A stretch of 50,768 nucleotides of DNA from the NCBI GenBank assembly GCA_016714765.1, contig JADKCF010000024.1:1-50768 (forward strand). Direction: 5' to 3'. Position numbers and translations under genes: made by a program. Numbering within the stretch: position 1 is the first letter of the stretch; each line of letters starts with the position of its first letter. Positions 37,301-48,793 of the stretch are shown here, one piece after another. The notes below the pieces were generated by a model, which saw only the letters and a list, made by a program, of their open reading frames with translations, made no database searches and was not told the DNA's origin. This DNA comes from Saprospiraceae bacterium. GTDB lineage: Bacteria; Bacteroidota; Bacteroidia; Chitinophagales; Saprospiraceae.

Positions 37301-40300
37301 ATAATGGTGTTAAAAAGGATATCACAGTACATATTTATAACGAAAGACTTTTAGGTTCAGGTGGTAATTTTGCTTTTTGTTTGGATTTGGACGGCAATAT
37401 GCTTTGGAACAAAAGTATTCTAAAAAACGATGCGGCTCCAGTTAATGTTGCATCAAAAGATGGCATTTGGAATGTATTTGTGAATAGTTTATTAGAATTA
37501 CATATAACTAAAATTGATATACATGGAACATTAGAAATTTCTAAAATTGTTAAATTACCTTACCCGTCAAATAGTAATTTTATCCAAGGTGTTGCGTCAG
37601 ATTTGGGCGGACTTGTGTTTAAATTAGGACTTACCTTACCTGAAGGAGTTAGAAATATTCTTGTCAAAGTGGATAAAAATGGAAGTGTGGAATATTCTAA
37701 ATATGTCGAAAACGATACTGGAAGTTTTGCTGGTTATTCTGAAAATAGTGGTTATGTTCTACACCATACGGTTATCCCAACATCCGCCGGGGTAGAACGC
37801 AAATTTAACCTGTTCAATCCGGATGGCGATATTGTTTACACCAAGGAATTGAGCGTAGCTTGTGATGTCAATCAAATTTCAAAATTTAAACATGGATGGA
37901 TTCTTAATTGCAGGGCAGCTGATGGTGATTACATTGTATATATCTTTCCAGAGACCACAGAAGATTGTATGATTAAAAATTCATTGCCAGTTAAAACTTT
38001 TGAGTTGTCATTGAGTAGTGAAAATACAAATCTGACTATTTCAGACTTGCCCAATATCATGCCAAATAACATGACTGAACTGATAATGAAAAATTTCAAT
38101 ATGGCTGCATCTAAAGTATGTGAAATCTTCATCCCTTGTATCGAAATCTGTGACAATGGTATAGATGATGACGACAATGGGCTCGCAGACTGTAATGACC
38201 CTACTTGTCCCTGCAATACTTGTCTCAATAAAGTAGATCTTGTATTGTCTTCTATAGATAGCATACATTGTATAGGCAATGAATACATGGCTACGCTTAC
38301 AATTTGTAACAAAGGGGATGCAGATTTTAATGGTAATGTACCCCTTGTATTTTACGACGGAAATCCATGGGAAAAATCAGTGAATGCACTTTCAACTTCA
38401 TTACTATTTTTGGGCTCATTACAAAAAGATAGCTGTACTCAAGTGACTTACCGTTTTGCAAAATACAGAGACGGAGACATCTTTGCAGTCATCAATGCAA
38501 AAGAAAACTTGATGACACCATTCGATCAAAATACCATTTTCTCAGATGTCGATTGTGATCCATCTAATAATACCAAATCTATCAGGTTTGCTCCGTCGAT
38601 TCCGACATTGGATTTGGGTCCCGATGTCGAGATTTGTCGTGGTCAAGTTGTAAGCTTATCCGCACAAGATGGATTTTCTTCATACCAGTGGCAGGATTTT
38701 TATCCCAACAAAAATTATAGCGCATTTACACCTGGACTTTACACTGTTACAGTTTCAGATTATTGCGGCAACCTTCAAAAAGATGAAATACTAATCAAAG
38801 AAAAAAAACTGGCTCCTATTCTCTTGGGTGATGACAAAAGCATTTGTGAAGGCTCAACTATAGAAGTAAATTACATCACTACAATGAATGGAAAATTTGT
38901 GTGGGATGATGGATTAGAAGGAGCCTATCGTAAGGTAGATACCGCCGGGAGTTATACTTTGGGTTTTTATACACCAGACAATTGTGTAGTCAAAGATACC
39001 ATAGAAGTGAAAGTAATTCCAGCACCTATATTAAATCTTGAAGACAGCATAGCTATATGTGAAGGTAGTAGTCATACAGTTACATTGTCACAGTCGGAAT
39101 TAAAATATAATTGGTACGATGGTGATGTCTCTTCTACCAAAGTCTTTAATCAAGCCGGAGTTTACACCGTCTCAGTGAGTAATGATGTGTGTACGGTACA
39201 AGATAGTTTCATGATCGAAATCATTCAGAAACCTATTCTCAATCTGCCAGATACCTTGAACTTTTGTAAGGGTGACAGTATCCTGATATCATTACAACCA
39301 CAGCAAACTACTTCTTATATATGGAATACAGGCGAAAAAACACCCAATATCACAGTCAATAAACCTGGCATATATACTATAGAAGCCATTACGCAGAATT
39401 GTTTTTCAAGTGATAGCATTTTATTAATTGAGCTTACTAAACCTGTTGTCTTTCTGCAACCCAAAACCAATGCTTGTGAAGGTGATACTGTGAATCTAAG
39501 CGTAAATCTTATCTCAGGTCAAAATGTAATATGGAGTACAGGACAAACCACTCCAGGAATACCGGTAACATCTTCCGGCAAGTACACAGTTATGATTTCC
39601 AATGAGTCATGCAGTGTTTCTGACACTACCGATGTGATTTTTATAAACGACCTTCAATTGGATTACCTGAACAGATCGACGGCTGCGATGGAGAAAAGTT
39701 AAAAGTCAATTTGCCGGTAGCTAATGATATTACAGAGATCAAGTGGTCGGATGGCAGCAAAGATGCTGAAAGAGTGTTCGACACAAGTGGCATATACTCA
39801 GTCATACTGAAAAATGAACATTGTACAACACAAGATACGATCCAAATCACTTTTCATGCATTGCCAGAAAGTATAGATCTTGGTCAGGATACGACCTTAT
39901 GTGAGGAGATCCCATTAGATATTTCTATCAGTGAAAATAGTAGTTACAGTTATAGTTGGAATGATGGCATTACCAAACCTTCCAGGAGGATCGACAAACA
40001 GGGAAGGTACACCCTGAACGTATCCAATCGGTTTGGTTGTGAAGTATCAGATTCGATAGATGTCAAATTTGTACCATTTCCAGACTTTGACTTAGGTATA
40101 GATACGACTATTTGTGTAGGTGACAGTATGCAACTTAAACTTATTTTACCAGGCGAAGGATGGCTACAATGGGACGATATGTCTACTGATCATGAGCGTA
40201 CGATTTATCAAGCTGGTAGATATACGGCGACGTACAGCTACTATGGATGTGAGTCATCGGATGATATTGAGATTATGGTCAGTGATTGCAATCCATTTGA

Positions 40301-40586
40301 CATTCATTTACCGAATGTATTTAGATACAATAGTGCTGAAAACGGCATTTTTAAACCTGTGATCAATGGAGATCCCCAATCCATTACAAAATATAGCATG
40401 CTTATTTTTGACAGATGGGGCAACGTGGTATTCAAAAGTTCAGAACCAGAAGATGGCTGGAATGGCACTTTTTCAGGTCACGCATCAGAGTCGGGAGTAT
40501 ATGTCTATACTTTAGATATTCTCTATAGTCACCAAGGTCAAGCTAACCAAGTACAAAAACAAGGCTCAGTGACACTTTTAAAGTAA
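34355..40586 (+). pseudogene. giant M43 metalloprotease with duplicated modules, Ig-like repeats and T9SS type B domain
   Basis: A secreted protein of about 2,070 residues if one gene. It starts with a signal peptide (FRYVLLIILVGLSLLVDAQ). The M43 (cytophagalysin/pappalysin) protease has the zinc site HEMGHYLNLLH at 227-237 and a Met-turn MDYSPF. A PKD-like domain with frame switches (about 35,480-35,620) follows. Then two related modules of about 380 residues (about 35,860-36,990 and 36,990-38,130), the first frame-broken, the second intact. Next is DNGIDDDDNGLADC (calcium-type cluster), eight Ig-like repeats, and a type B gliding-associated C-terminal domain (FDRWGNVVFKSSEPEDGWNG). A last break is at 39,663-39,664. 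Two adjacent genes are a possible alternative. Confidence 0.65.
38605..40290 (+). repeat. eight tandem Ig-like repeats in the M43 protein
   Basis: Units of about 70 residues begin near 38605, 38822, 39030, 39239, 39451, 39667, 39876 and 40090, a spacing of 208-217 nt. Each starts around a (D/E)xxxCxG motif and most contain YxWxxG and an aromatic-TV strand. They are degenerate domain repeats, typical of T9SS type B cargo stalks. Confidence 0.7.
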
Positions 40587-40687
40587 ATATTGCAAAAAGG
40601 TGAATACATTTTAGCGTCATTGGGTTACTTTTATCATTTCTTGGATCAATAGTAAATAATTTAACCAAACAATAAAAATTTAGAATT

Positions 40688-41975
40688 ATGAAACAGTTTA
40701 TTTACACAGTATTATTTTTAACCTTCACGCTAAGTGCGTCAGCTCAAGAACTCTTTTTCAAACCGGATACTATATTTTACTATACCAGTCCTGCTTATAG
40801 AGTCGATGCAGAATTATCTGCAAAGTATGAATACTTATATACAGATTTCGGAAAAATAGATTCAATTAAAAATTACTCTTACGATAAAGGGACAAAAAAC
40901 ATATACGCTCACTCAGGCCGAAGATTACATATATGATAGTATGAACCGACTTATTGAAGTGAAGCAAAATCCTACTTTTAGATTTAAATATTTTTACAAT
41001 AAAGAAGGATTGGATTCCTTGTTCATTTGGGAGTATTTAAATAACCAAACATGGCAAGTAACTCGTTCCAGAGAAAAAAAGTATAATGCTAATAATGCAA
41101 TCATAAGCGAATTGTCCAAACGAGGAAACAATGGCATTTTGGTAAAAGATTATGAACGGTATGTAGACTATGATGTAGACGGAAATATGATCCAGGATTT
41201 TAGAAATTTATTTAATAATAATTTACAAGCTACTATCAAAAGTAGGTACAGATATACCTACACATATGAAGGAGGACGTATCAAAAGTGAGATATATGAT
41301 GCAAAAACATTTAATACATCAGATACTACCTGGACCAATCAGTATAAACATGATTATATATATGTAGATGGTGACAATAAAGTAGATAAGAAGATAAACT
41401 CAGTATACAACCCCGCTATAAGTGCTTATGTCACCATCGATACTTTCAGATATACTTATACGCCCAATTTGTGGGTTGAAGAAAAATCGACTATCAGGTT
41501 CACAAAACAGTTCGATGATAACGGAAATGAAATTTTCTACAGTGTAGAACGTAAAAGAAGTAATGGAGTTTGGACAAAAGAAAATCAGAACAACCTCGTG
41601 TATGAAAATAATCAGATCATAGCCAAAGAGTATTATTATGTAGATCCCAATGATACCAATCAGGAAATGTATCTGATACAAAAGGAAAGTTATGGATATA
41701 GAAAACTATCCGGTGCCGAAGACATCAAATTTAATAATAAACTGAATGTAATCATTTACCCTAATCCATCCCAAAATGTTGCTATTATTGATGGTGGAGA
41801 TGCAAATATTCAGAAAATGACTTTGTATAATATGCATGGACAAATAATGAAAGTATACGAAAAACCATCTGCCGTCACACAAATAGAACGGGATGGTTTG
41901 AAATTTGGAACTTACTATTTGTTGATACAATCCGATCAAGGCTCTATCACCAAACCCATCATATTTACAGAATAA
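40688..41975 (+). CDS. T9SS type A protein with YD-like repeats, single-base frameshift
   Basis: A secreted protein of about 428 residues. The signal peptide is MKQFIYTVLFLTFTLSASAQ. At 40894-40899 a run of six A breaks the frame; with five A it continues through TYTLTQAEDYIYDSMNRLIE into the long downstream frame, so 40936 is not a true stop. The middle holds tyrosine-rich YD-like repeats (YDSMNRL, YDVDGNMI, FDDNGNEI) that suggest a beta-structured shell or binding surface. The C-terminus is a T9SS type A domain (VIIYPNPSQNVAIIDGGD to ITKPIIFTE). Cargo function unknown. A terminator lies about 20 bp after the stop. Confidence 0.75.
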
Positions 41976-41995
41976 AATACCCATGAATATTCTCA

Positions 41996-42027
41996 GCCAC
42001 TTGGATTCGGTTTCAGGTGGTTTTTTT
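41996..42027 (+). terminator. intrinsic terminator, shared sequence type
   Basis: CCACTTG (41997-42003) pairs with CAGGTGG (42014-42020) with one wobble, extendable inward, followed by seven T. It is nearly the same as the terminator at 33548. Confidence 0.75.
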
Positions 42028-42086
42028 GTTTTAGAAATTTTACTTACAGATAGGTAAAAAAATATGGATTGTTGGTAATGTGGTTC

Positions 42087-45000
42087 TTAGCCTATTTTAT
42101 CCAGGATCATTTGCAGAATATTTCTTGCCTCCTTAAGTGTTCGCACGTTTTCTTTGGTCATGATCAGGTAATTATTGGATTGTTTCATGGATATACCTTT
42201 GATATGTCCGTCTTCAGCTACATATTTCATGATACTTTGGAAGATATTGGATTCGAAGTATATGGACTGTGCATTGGTGATAAAGTAGCAGTTCATTTTT
42301 CTGTTTTTAAGTATAATACGCTCGAATCCCAGTTTTTTGGCTAAGATGCGTATTCTCAGGCCATCAAACAATTCGTTGATCTGAGGAGGTACCGTGCCAA
42401 ATCTGTCTTTCAGCATGGTGTTGAACGTGTTGATATCTTCCTCTGTTTCCAGTTTGTCCAGCTCGGTATAAAGGATAAGCCTTTCCTGGATATTGGAGAC
42501 AAAGCTGTCAGGGATAAGCATCTCGATGTCCGTATCAATATCTACATCCCGAACGAACGTTTGTTTTTTGGCATTTTCTTCGCTAAACAAATCTTTATAA
42601 TCCGTCTCCTTGAGTTCTACTACTGCCTCTTCAAGGATTTTCTGATAGGTTTCATATCCAATGTCAGCAATAAACCCGCTTTGCTCTGCCCCGAGCAAGT
42701 TACCCGCTCCTCTTATGTCCATATCCTTCATAGCTATCTGAAATCCTGAACCAAGATCAGAAAACTCTTCCAGGGTTTTGAGCCTTTTTCTGGACTCGGG
42801 AGTCAGTACCGAAAGTGGTGGGGCAAAGAGATAGCAGAATGCCCTTTTATTGGACCTACCCACACGCCCCCTCAACTGATGCAGGTCGCTCATCCCGAAT
42901 TGGTGCGCATTATTAATAATCATGGTGTTGGCATTGGGTATATCCAGCCCTGTCTCTATGATATTGGTACAAACCAGGACATCAAACTTTCCATCGATAA
43001 AATCGAGTAGTGTGTTTTCCAGATCGTGGGCTTCCATCTGACCATGTGCCACCGCCACATCCACATCAGGACACAGGTTTTTGACAAGGTCTGCTACCTC
43101 TTGCAGGCTTTTGACCCTGTTGTGGACAAAAAAGACCTGACCACCACGCTGAACTTCATAATAAATAGCTTCTTTGATAAGTTGGTCACTAAATACTCTG
43201 CGTTCGGTATAGATCGGTTGGCGGTTGGGTGGTGGCGTTCTGATGATAGATAAGTCCCGGGCGGCCATAAGAGAAAACTGCAATGTACGGGGTATCGGTG
43301 TGGCTGTCAGTGTGAGAGTATCTACATTGACCTGAAGGCTGCGTAGTTTTTCTTTGGCGGCTACTCCGAATTTTTGCTCTTCATCTATGATCAGTAGTCC
43401 TAGATCTTTAAATTTCAATCCTTTGTTGAGCAAAGCATGGGTACCTATCAGTATTTCTACTTTGCCTTCTTCTACGCCTTTGAAGACTTCATTTTTATCC
43501 TTGGTGCTTCTGAATCGATTGATATACTCTACAGTAGCACCAAACTCCTTGAGCCTCTCAGAAAAAGTTTTGTAGTGTTGTAATGCAAGTATAGTAGTAG
43601 GCACAAGGATAGCTACCTGTTTGCCGGCAACGACAGCTTTAAACGCTGCACGGATAGCCACCTCTGTTTTGCCAAATCCCACATCTCCACATATAAGCCT
43701 GTCCATTGGGTAGTCTTTTTCCATATCGTTTTTGACATCCTGTGTAGCCGTGAGTTGGTCCGGTGTATCCTCGTAAATAAATGAAGCTTCCAGTTCGGTC
43801 TGGAGGTAACCATCCTGTGGAAAGGCAAAACCTTTGGAAGCTTTTCGCTTGGCATATAGCTTTATCAGCTCTTTGGCAATGTCTTTTACTTTTGCTTTGG
43901 TTTTGCGCTTGAGTGCTTTCCATGCATCACCGCCTATCTTGTTTAATTTGGGTTCGGTGCCATCCTTGCCTACATATCTGGATATCTTATGCAGGGAATT
44001 GATCCCTACATAGAGGATGTCGTGGTTTTGGTAGATAAGCCTGACTGTTTCCTGCTTATGACCATTTATCTCTATGGTTTCGAGTCCGGAATACTTACCT
44101 ATACCGTGGTCTATATGCGTGACAAAATCTCCGGGTTGCAGTTCTTTGAGCATTTTGAGGCTGATGGCCATATCTTCGGTGAAACCCTGCCTAAGTTTAT
44201 ATCTGTGAAATCTCTCAAATATCTGATGGTCAGTGTAGCATGCAATTTTATTCTGGTGGTCTATAAATCCGCTGTGTACAGACTTATGCAGTGGGTGAAA
44301 CTGTACTTTGACACCCATGTCTTCAAAGATATTGTAAAAGCGTTCTATCTGTTTTACATTATCCGTAAAAATATAGTTGGTGTATTCCCTTGAAGTATTC
44401 TCTTTTAGATTTTCTATCAGGAGATTGAAGTTTTTATTGAAAGCGGGCTGTGCAGAAGCTTTGAATACAACCAGGCTGTCACTGAAAAAATACTGGGATT
44501 TGGCCAGTGAAATAATGTTGAAGTCAGCCAGCTCTTCTACGATTTTTGTGGGATATATAAATGCTCTTTCGTTGAAGATCTCCCTGAGTTCTTCCTCAGA
44601 TTTTACAGCTATACTATTGGCATATTCTTCGACCTTTTCGAAACAGATCTGAAGTTTTTCGACCAGCAGGTCCGGCTCTTTTAGCCACACACATGTATCG
44701 GTGCCAAATACTTTGAATATACTTATTTTTTGGTCCTGACTAAATTTATTATTGATATTGGGAATGATAGAAACAGAAGTTATCTCTTGTACTGACAATT
44801 GGGTAGTAGGATGGAAGGTACGGATACTCTCCACTTCGATATCAAACATTTCTATTCTGTAGGGCCACTCATTGCCATAGCTGAAGATATCAATGATGCC
44901 CCCGCGTATAGAAAACGGCCAGGCTGATAGACAAATTCTACTCTGTCAAAACCATACATCACCAGTAGCTCTATCATGGTATTGATATCAAGAGTAGTGT

Positions 45001-45451
45001 TTTTTTCGATTGATATTTTGTCCTTATCCAGTAGGGTAGGGTCTACCGCTTTTTCGAATATCGCTTCAGGGTACGACACCAGTATCTGGTTTTTACCTTT
45101 GGCATTGTGGATTTTATTGATTGTCTCCGTGCGGATGAGAATATTGTTTTTGTCCAGTTCGTCATACTGCAGGGGCCTCTTGAACGAATCGGGAAAAAAG
45201 TGGATGTTTTTATTTTCAAATAAAGACTGAAGCGTATTTTGCACGTATGCAGCTTCTTCCTTATCCGCAGCGATATAGATGTGGGATCGTTTTTGGCTCT
45301 GATACGCTCCAGCCAGGGCAAAACAATCCAATGCTCCTACCAAACCCTGTAGCTGAATCTGTGTGGGAGTAGTACCTGAAGTCAGGCTATTGATCTCACG
45401 AACGTGCCGATCCTTCTCATATTTGTCGATCAGCTCCTTAATATTGCTCAC
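42087..45451 (-). CDS. mfd: transcription-repair coupling factor Mfd, single-base frameshift
   Basis: Mfd releases RNA polymerase stalled at DNA damage and recruits UvrA. With one base restored the protein is 1,121 residues, close to the usual 1,100-1,150. The first part (from a GTG at 45451) is the UvrB-like N-terminus, up to FVYQPGRF. At 44912-44915 the A run (plus strand) is one short; adding it restores SIRGGIIDIFSYGNEWPYR and joins the main frame. Then comes the RNA-polymerase-interacting domain (GDFVTHIDHGIGKYSGL), Walker A GDVGFGKT, DEEQKFGV, TATPIPRTLQ, the second translocase motifs (GLDIPNANTMIINNAHQFG) and the C-terminal domain. A near-essential gene with one homopolymer gap points to sequencing error. 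Confidence 0.92.
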
Positions 45452-45694
45452 GGAGCAAAGGTAATACTTTTATTTTTAATGGGGTGAGGCTTTACTAGAT
45501 TGTATGCATAACAAATGGCACAAAATAATAAAAGCCCTTCTTTACCTTCAACCCCTAGCGTGACCACCCACCTACTTAGAATTATCAAAGCGCTGCAATC
45601 CCCAAAAGGAGTGAGGGGGCAGTGGATTGTAATCATAAACAAATGCTGTTTATCTTAAAAAGGGAAAGTACTGATTTTTGAATTGCATACAAAA

Positions 45695-48103
45695 TTAGTC
45701 CACTTTTACTCTTGATGCTTCATTTTCTGATGCAGCGCCTCTGTTACTGATATTTTTCAGTTTCGTATTCCCAAATTGAAAACTAAAAGATAATCGTACA
45801 TTTCTGGAAAATTCTCTTTGTTTAAATAAAACATTAACATCAGAAAAAGCAATCGTTGCGTTTGTTTTTTGGGAATAAAAGATGTCATTTACACTCAAGC
45901 TTACTCTTCCCTTTTTTTCAGCAAAAGTTTTAGATATACCTATGTCAACACCTAACAGTTTATCTATTGTCAAAAATTCTTCCAAAAACTTAGTCAAATA
46001 AAATCCACCTATTTCCATTTTTACATCCGCGGGCAATGCAACATTAAATTGCCAGTATGCAAGCCAGTGCCACCTGCTGGTTTTATAAGTGTTCCCCAGG
46101 TATGATGCATCATAACTGTTATAAATGGCTTGGTTGCCACCGAATCCATCTAACCACTTTCCTATTTTTATGGGGAAATTAAGCTGCATTTCCAGTCTCT
46201 TTTGGTTAGCAAGGTTTTCGGCAACAGTAAATGTTTTAGTTCCTTCTATTTTCGGAGCATTCTCTACAATGACATCATCAGTCTCAGAATAGCTGAATCC
46301 TATAAATGGCTGATTGTCATAAGTAACATTTAGCTGATAATTATTGGCAATTTCGGGTCTCAGATTTGGATTACCTCTGGTATACGTGAGTGAATCAATA
46401 AAATAGGAAAATGGGTTTTGTTGTTGGAATCCAGGTCGATTTACTCTTCTTGAGTAGGCTGTTTGGATGCCCAGGTGTTGATTTATTTTATACAACGCAT
46501 TGGCGCTGGGAAATGGCTGGGTATAGTTCCTGTCCAGTGTATCTATACCTTTTGATTTAGCTTTTACAATCGTTTGCTCCACTCGTAATCCGAAGTTAAA
46601 GTCAAATTTTTTACTTGTTTTCCCTAGATTTAAATAAGCTGCATTGATATTTTCTTTATACAAAAAGTCATTGGATTCTTGCTCACTAGGTAAGTTGTTT
46701 CTATAAAAATTTAATAAATTGTTGACCTTTGCAAAACTTGCTTTGACACCGGTTTCAAATTTCCAGGTAGAGTCTATCGGAAAGACGTAATCCGATTTAA
46801 CCACAATGATGTCTACTGGCTGTTCTACGTCCTGTTTGGAAATGGATCTAAGTGATGGCGCATTGTTTTTATAAATATCCAAACCATTGATATTCCTTGT
46901 ATCAAATCTATTATAATCTGCATCGATGGTGAATACTTTTCCTGTTTTGCGGTCGAATTCATGTTTAAAGCCAATACTTCCATATTTTCCTGCTCTGTCC
47001 GAAGTACTTAGGTTTTCTGTTACAAAATCATCTAGCCTGGTATTTTGTATATTTTCAAAAACACTTGTTTTGCTTAGACTTTTGCCTTCACCATCTCGTT
47101 TCCAGGTTCTGAATACCGTACTAACCGTCGTCTTGTCCGAAAGATAATAGTCTGCGCCTAGTCTGATATTTCTGAAGATATAGGTACTATTGTCCAGGTT
47201 TTGACTTCTATAAATATCATTTCCTATAAAACGTTCGACATCAAATACAGTGAAATAACTACCATTATTGTAACTGGCATTACCGAATAAATTGATTTTA
47301 CCATTTCTATATGTCATATTTGCAGAGGGGTTAACTCTACCATAGTTTTGTGTAGGTCTATTGATGTCGTCATGATTGACCCTAAAACCTGCTAATGTTA
47401 AAGCAGCTGTTCCCTTAAATCCCAAATCAGCATTTCGTTTAAGTTGAATATTAATGATAGGGCCGCCAGCTGCGTCAAACTGGGCTCCTGGTTGGGTGAT
47501 GAGCTCGATTTTGTCTATTTGGTCTCCTGGCATGTCCCGCAATACCGCATTCATATCTGTATAATTTGAAGGTTTGCCATCTATCCATACTTGTAAATTT
47601 TGGCTCCCTGCCAACGTCACCTTATCTTGAATGATCACTACCCCTGGTACTTTTTGGAGGATTTCGATTGCAGTACCACCTGCTGCAATGGCACTATTGG
47701 CTACATTCACCACCAATCGATCTGATTTTTGCTCTAAGAATGGACGTTTGGACACGATTACTGCCTCATCTAGTACCAATCCTTTATTTAAAAAATTAAT
47801 ATCGACACTCGCTTTTTTATTTTCTTCTTTCAATTCAAAAATATCAGAAAATACATTTTCATAACCAATGTAGGATGCTAAAATTCTGTAACTGCCAGGT
47901 TTTACATTTTCGAAAGCATATTCTCCGTTCAAACCCGTGAGATTACCTTCGATCATCGTAGTGTCTTGGGAAGTGACAAGCGAAATGGAAGCAAAAGCCA
48001 GGAATTGGCCGGTTTCATCTTTCACCTTTCCTGAAATAGTGGCTTGGCTATAGAGTGAGCAAAATTGTACGAAAAGAAATAAAGTTAAAAAAAAAAATTT
48101 CAT
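45695..48103 (-). CDS. TonB-dependent receptor-like outer-membrane protein (OMP_b-brl_3)
   Basis: An 802-residue outer-membrane protein. The signal peptide is MKFFFLTLFLFVQFCSLYSQ. Residues 22-110 form a carboxypeptidase-regulatory-like domain (ISGKVKDETGQFLAFASISL, NGEYAFENVKPGSYRILASY). A plug domain at about 120-235 follows (AIEILQKVPGVVIIQDKVTL, LQVWIDGKPSNYTDMNA). The rest is a large barrel of the OMP_b-brl_3 type (TRGNPNLRPEIANNYQLNVT is a typical segment). It imports an unknown ligand or acts in signalling. No susD-like gene is adjacent. It has its own promoter at 48139-48165. Confidence 0.87.
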   Translation of the reverse strand: MKFFFLTLFLFVQFCSLYSQATISGKVKDETGQFLAFASISLVTSQDTTMIEGNLTGLNGEYAFENVKPGSYRILASYIGYENVFSDIFELKEENKKASVDINFLNKGLVLDEAVIVSKRPFLEQKSDRLVVNVANSAIAAGGTAIEILQKVPGVVIIQDKVTLAGSQNLQVWIDGKPSNYTDMNAVLRDMPGDQIDKIELITQPGAQFDAAGGPIINIQLKRNADLGFKGTAALTLAGFRVNHDDINRPTQNYGRVNPSANMTYRNGKINLFGNASYNNGSYFTVFDVERFIGNDIYRSQNLDNSTYIFRNIRLGADYYLSDKTTVSTVFRTWKRDGEGKSLSKTSVFENIQNTRLDDFVTENLSTSDRAGKYGSIGFKHEFDRKTGKVFTIDADYNRFDTRNINGLDIYKNNAPSLRSISKQDVEQPVDIIVVKSDYVFPIDSTWKFETGVKASFAKVNNLLNFYRNNLPSEQESNDFLYKENINAAYLNLGKTSKKFDFNFGLRVEQTIVKAKSKGIDTLDRNYTQPFPSANALYKINQHLGIQTAYSRRVNRPGFQQQNPFSYFIDSLTYTRGNPNLRPEIANNYQLNVTYDNQPFIGFSYSETDDVIVENAPKIEGTKTFTVAENLANQKRLEMQLNFPIKIGKWLDGFGGNQAIYNSYDASYLGNTYKTSRWHWLAYWQFNVALPADVKMEIGGFYLTKFLEEFLTIDKLLGVDIGISKTFAEKKGRVSLSVNDIFYSQKTNATIAFSDVNVLFKQREFSRNVRLSFSFQFGNTKLKNISNRGAASENEASRVKVD

Positions 48104-48138
48104 GATTTTTATGCTTGATAGTTACAGAGGGTTATCCT

Positions 48139-48165
48139 CAAAGATACTATAATTTCGAATGTCAA
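48139..48165 (-). promoter_or_regulatory. promoter of the TonB-dependent receptor
   Basis: The minus strand has TTG (48165-48163), a 16-nt spacer and TATCTTTG (48146-48139). The spacer is slightly short. The leader to the ATG at 48103 is about 30 nt. Confidence 0.48.
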
Positions 48166-48349
48166 ACAGAATTGGATTTACAATTGTCAACAATACGAAA
48201 TAAACTTATATTAAGTTACAAGGCAAATGAACAAAAAACCAAATATTAAAAATAATCCGACAAAGTTGCAGAAAGTATCTGTGATCCGAAACATTATGAA
48301 TTTCCAATTCATCCCCAATCAAAAGTCTTTAATACGTTTTAACTTAGCA

Positions 48350-48764
48350 TTAATCTTTAACCACTTTATATATTCTAAAATCGAAATCATCATAAAGAAC
48401 TTTATATGGAATAGTATCATGCCATTTTGACTTATCAATAATCATATAATGTAAGCCTACAGTAGACTCTCCATTTACCCATGCTGTATCTTTCATTTTA
48501 TCATCAACTGCCCAACCTCTCCTATTAGCTAAATACATCATCCAATGTTGTCCGTCTCCACCATTAACTAAAATTCGACTATCTTTAGGTATGAATTTAT
48601 CAGATAACTCCGCCAGTTTTAAAAATTTTTTACTTTCTGATGAAATGAAAAATCAGATTTATGAATTGAAATGGCTTCTGTGGAAAGTATTATTAATAAG
48701 AAATAGAAAACTATAATGATGGCAATTTTAATTTATGAAACAAAAATATGGAATTGTGTAACAT
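48350..48764 (-). pseudogene. small membrane-anchored protein resembling a GT39 C-terminal domain, two frame breaks
   Basis: The last frame (48541-48350) continues upstream without an ATG start. Two one-base changes join it to a start at 48764: a T run at 48621-48625 and an A run at 48726-48729 (minus strand). The repaired product is about 138 residues: a hydrophobic helix (IIIVFYFLLIILSTEAISI), then KFIPKDSRILVNGGDGQHW and MMYLANRRGWAVDD, ending DDFDFRIYKVVKD. This resembles the soluble tail after the last helix of ArnT/PMT-type (GT39) glycosyltransferases. It may be a remnant of such an enzyme or a stand-alone protein. The start is uncertain. Confidence 0.5.
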
Positions 48765-48793
48765 ATTGATTTTTTCAAAAACGATCTTTATGC

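Noticed and set aside
45452..45694. Small minus-strand frame at 45448-45642 as a gene
   Set aside because: No family resemblance, and it overlaps the mfd start and a -7 box; treated as non-coding spacer.
48227..48430. Plus-strand frame of 67 codons as a gene
   Set aside because: Very Asn/Ile/Lys-rich, and it runs into the C-terminal coding sequence of the minus-strand small gene.
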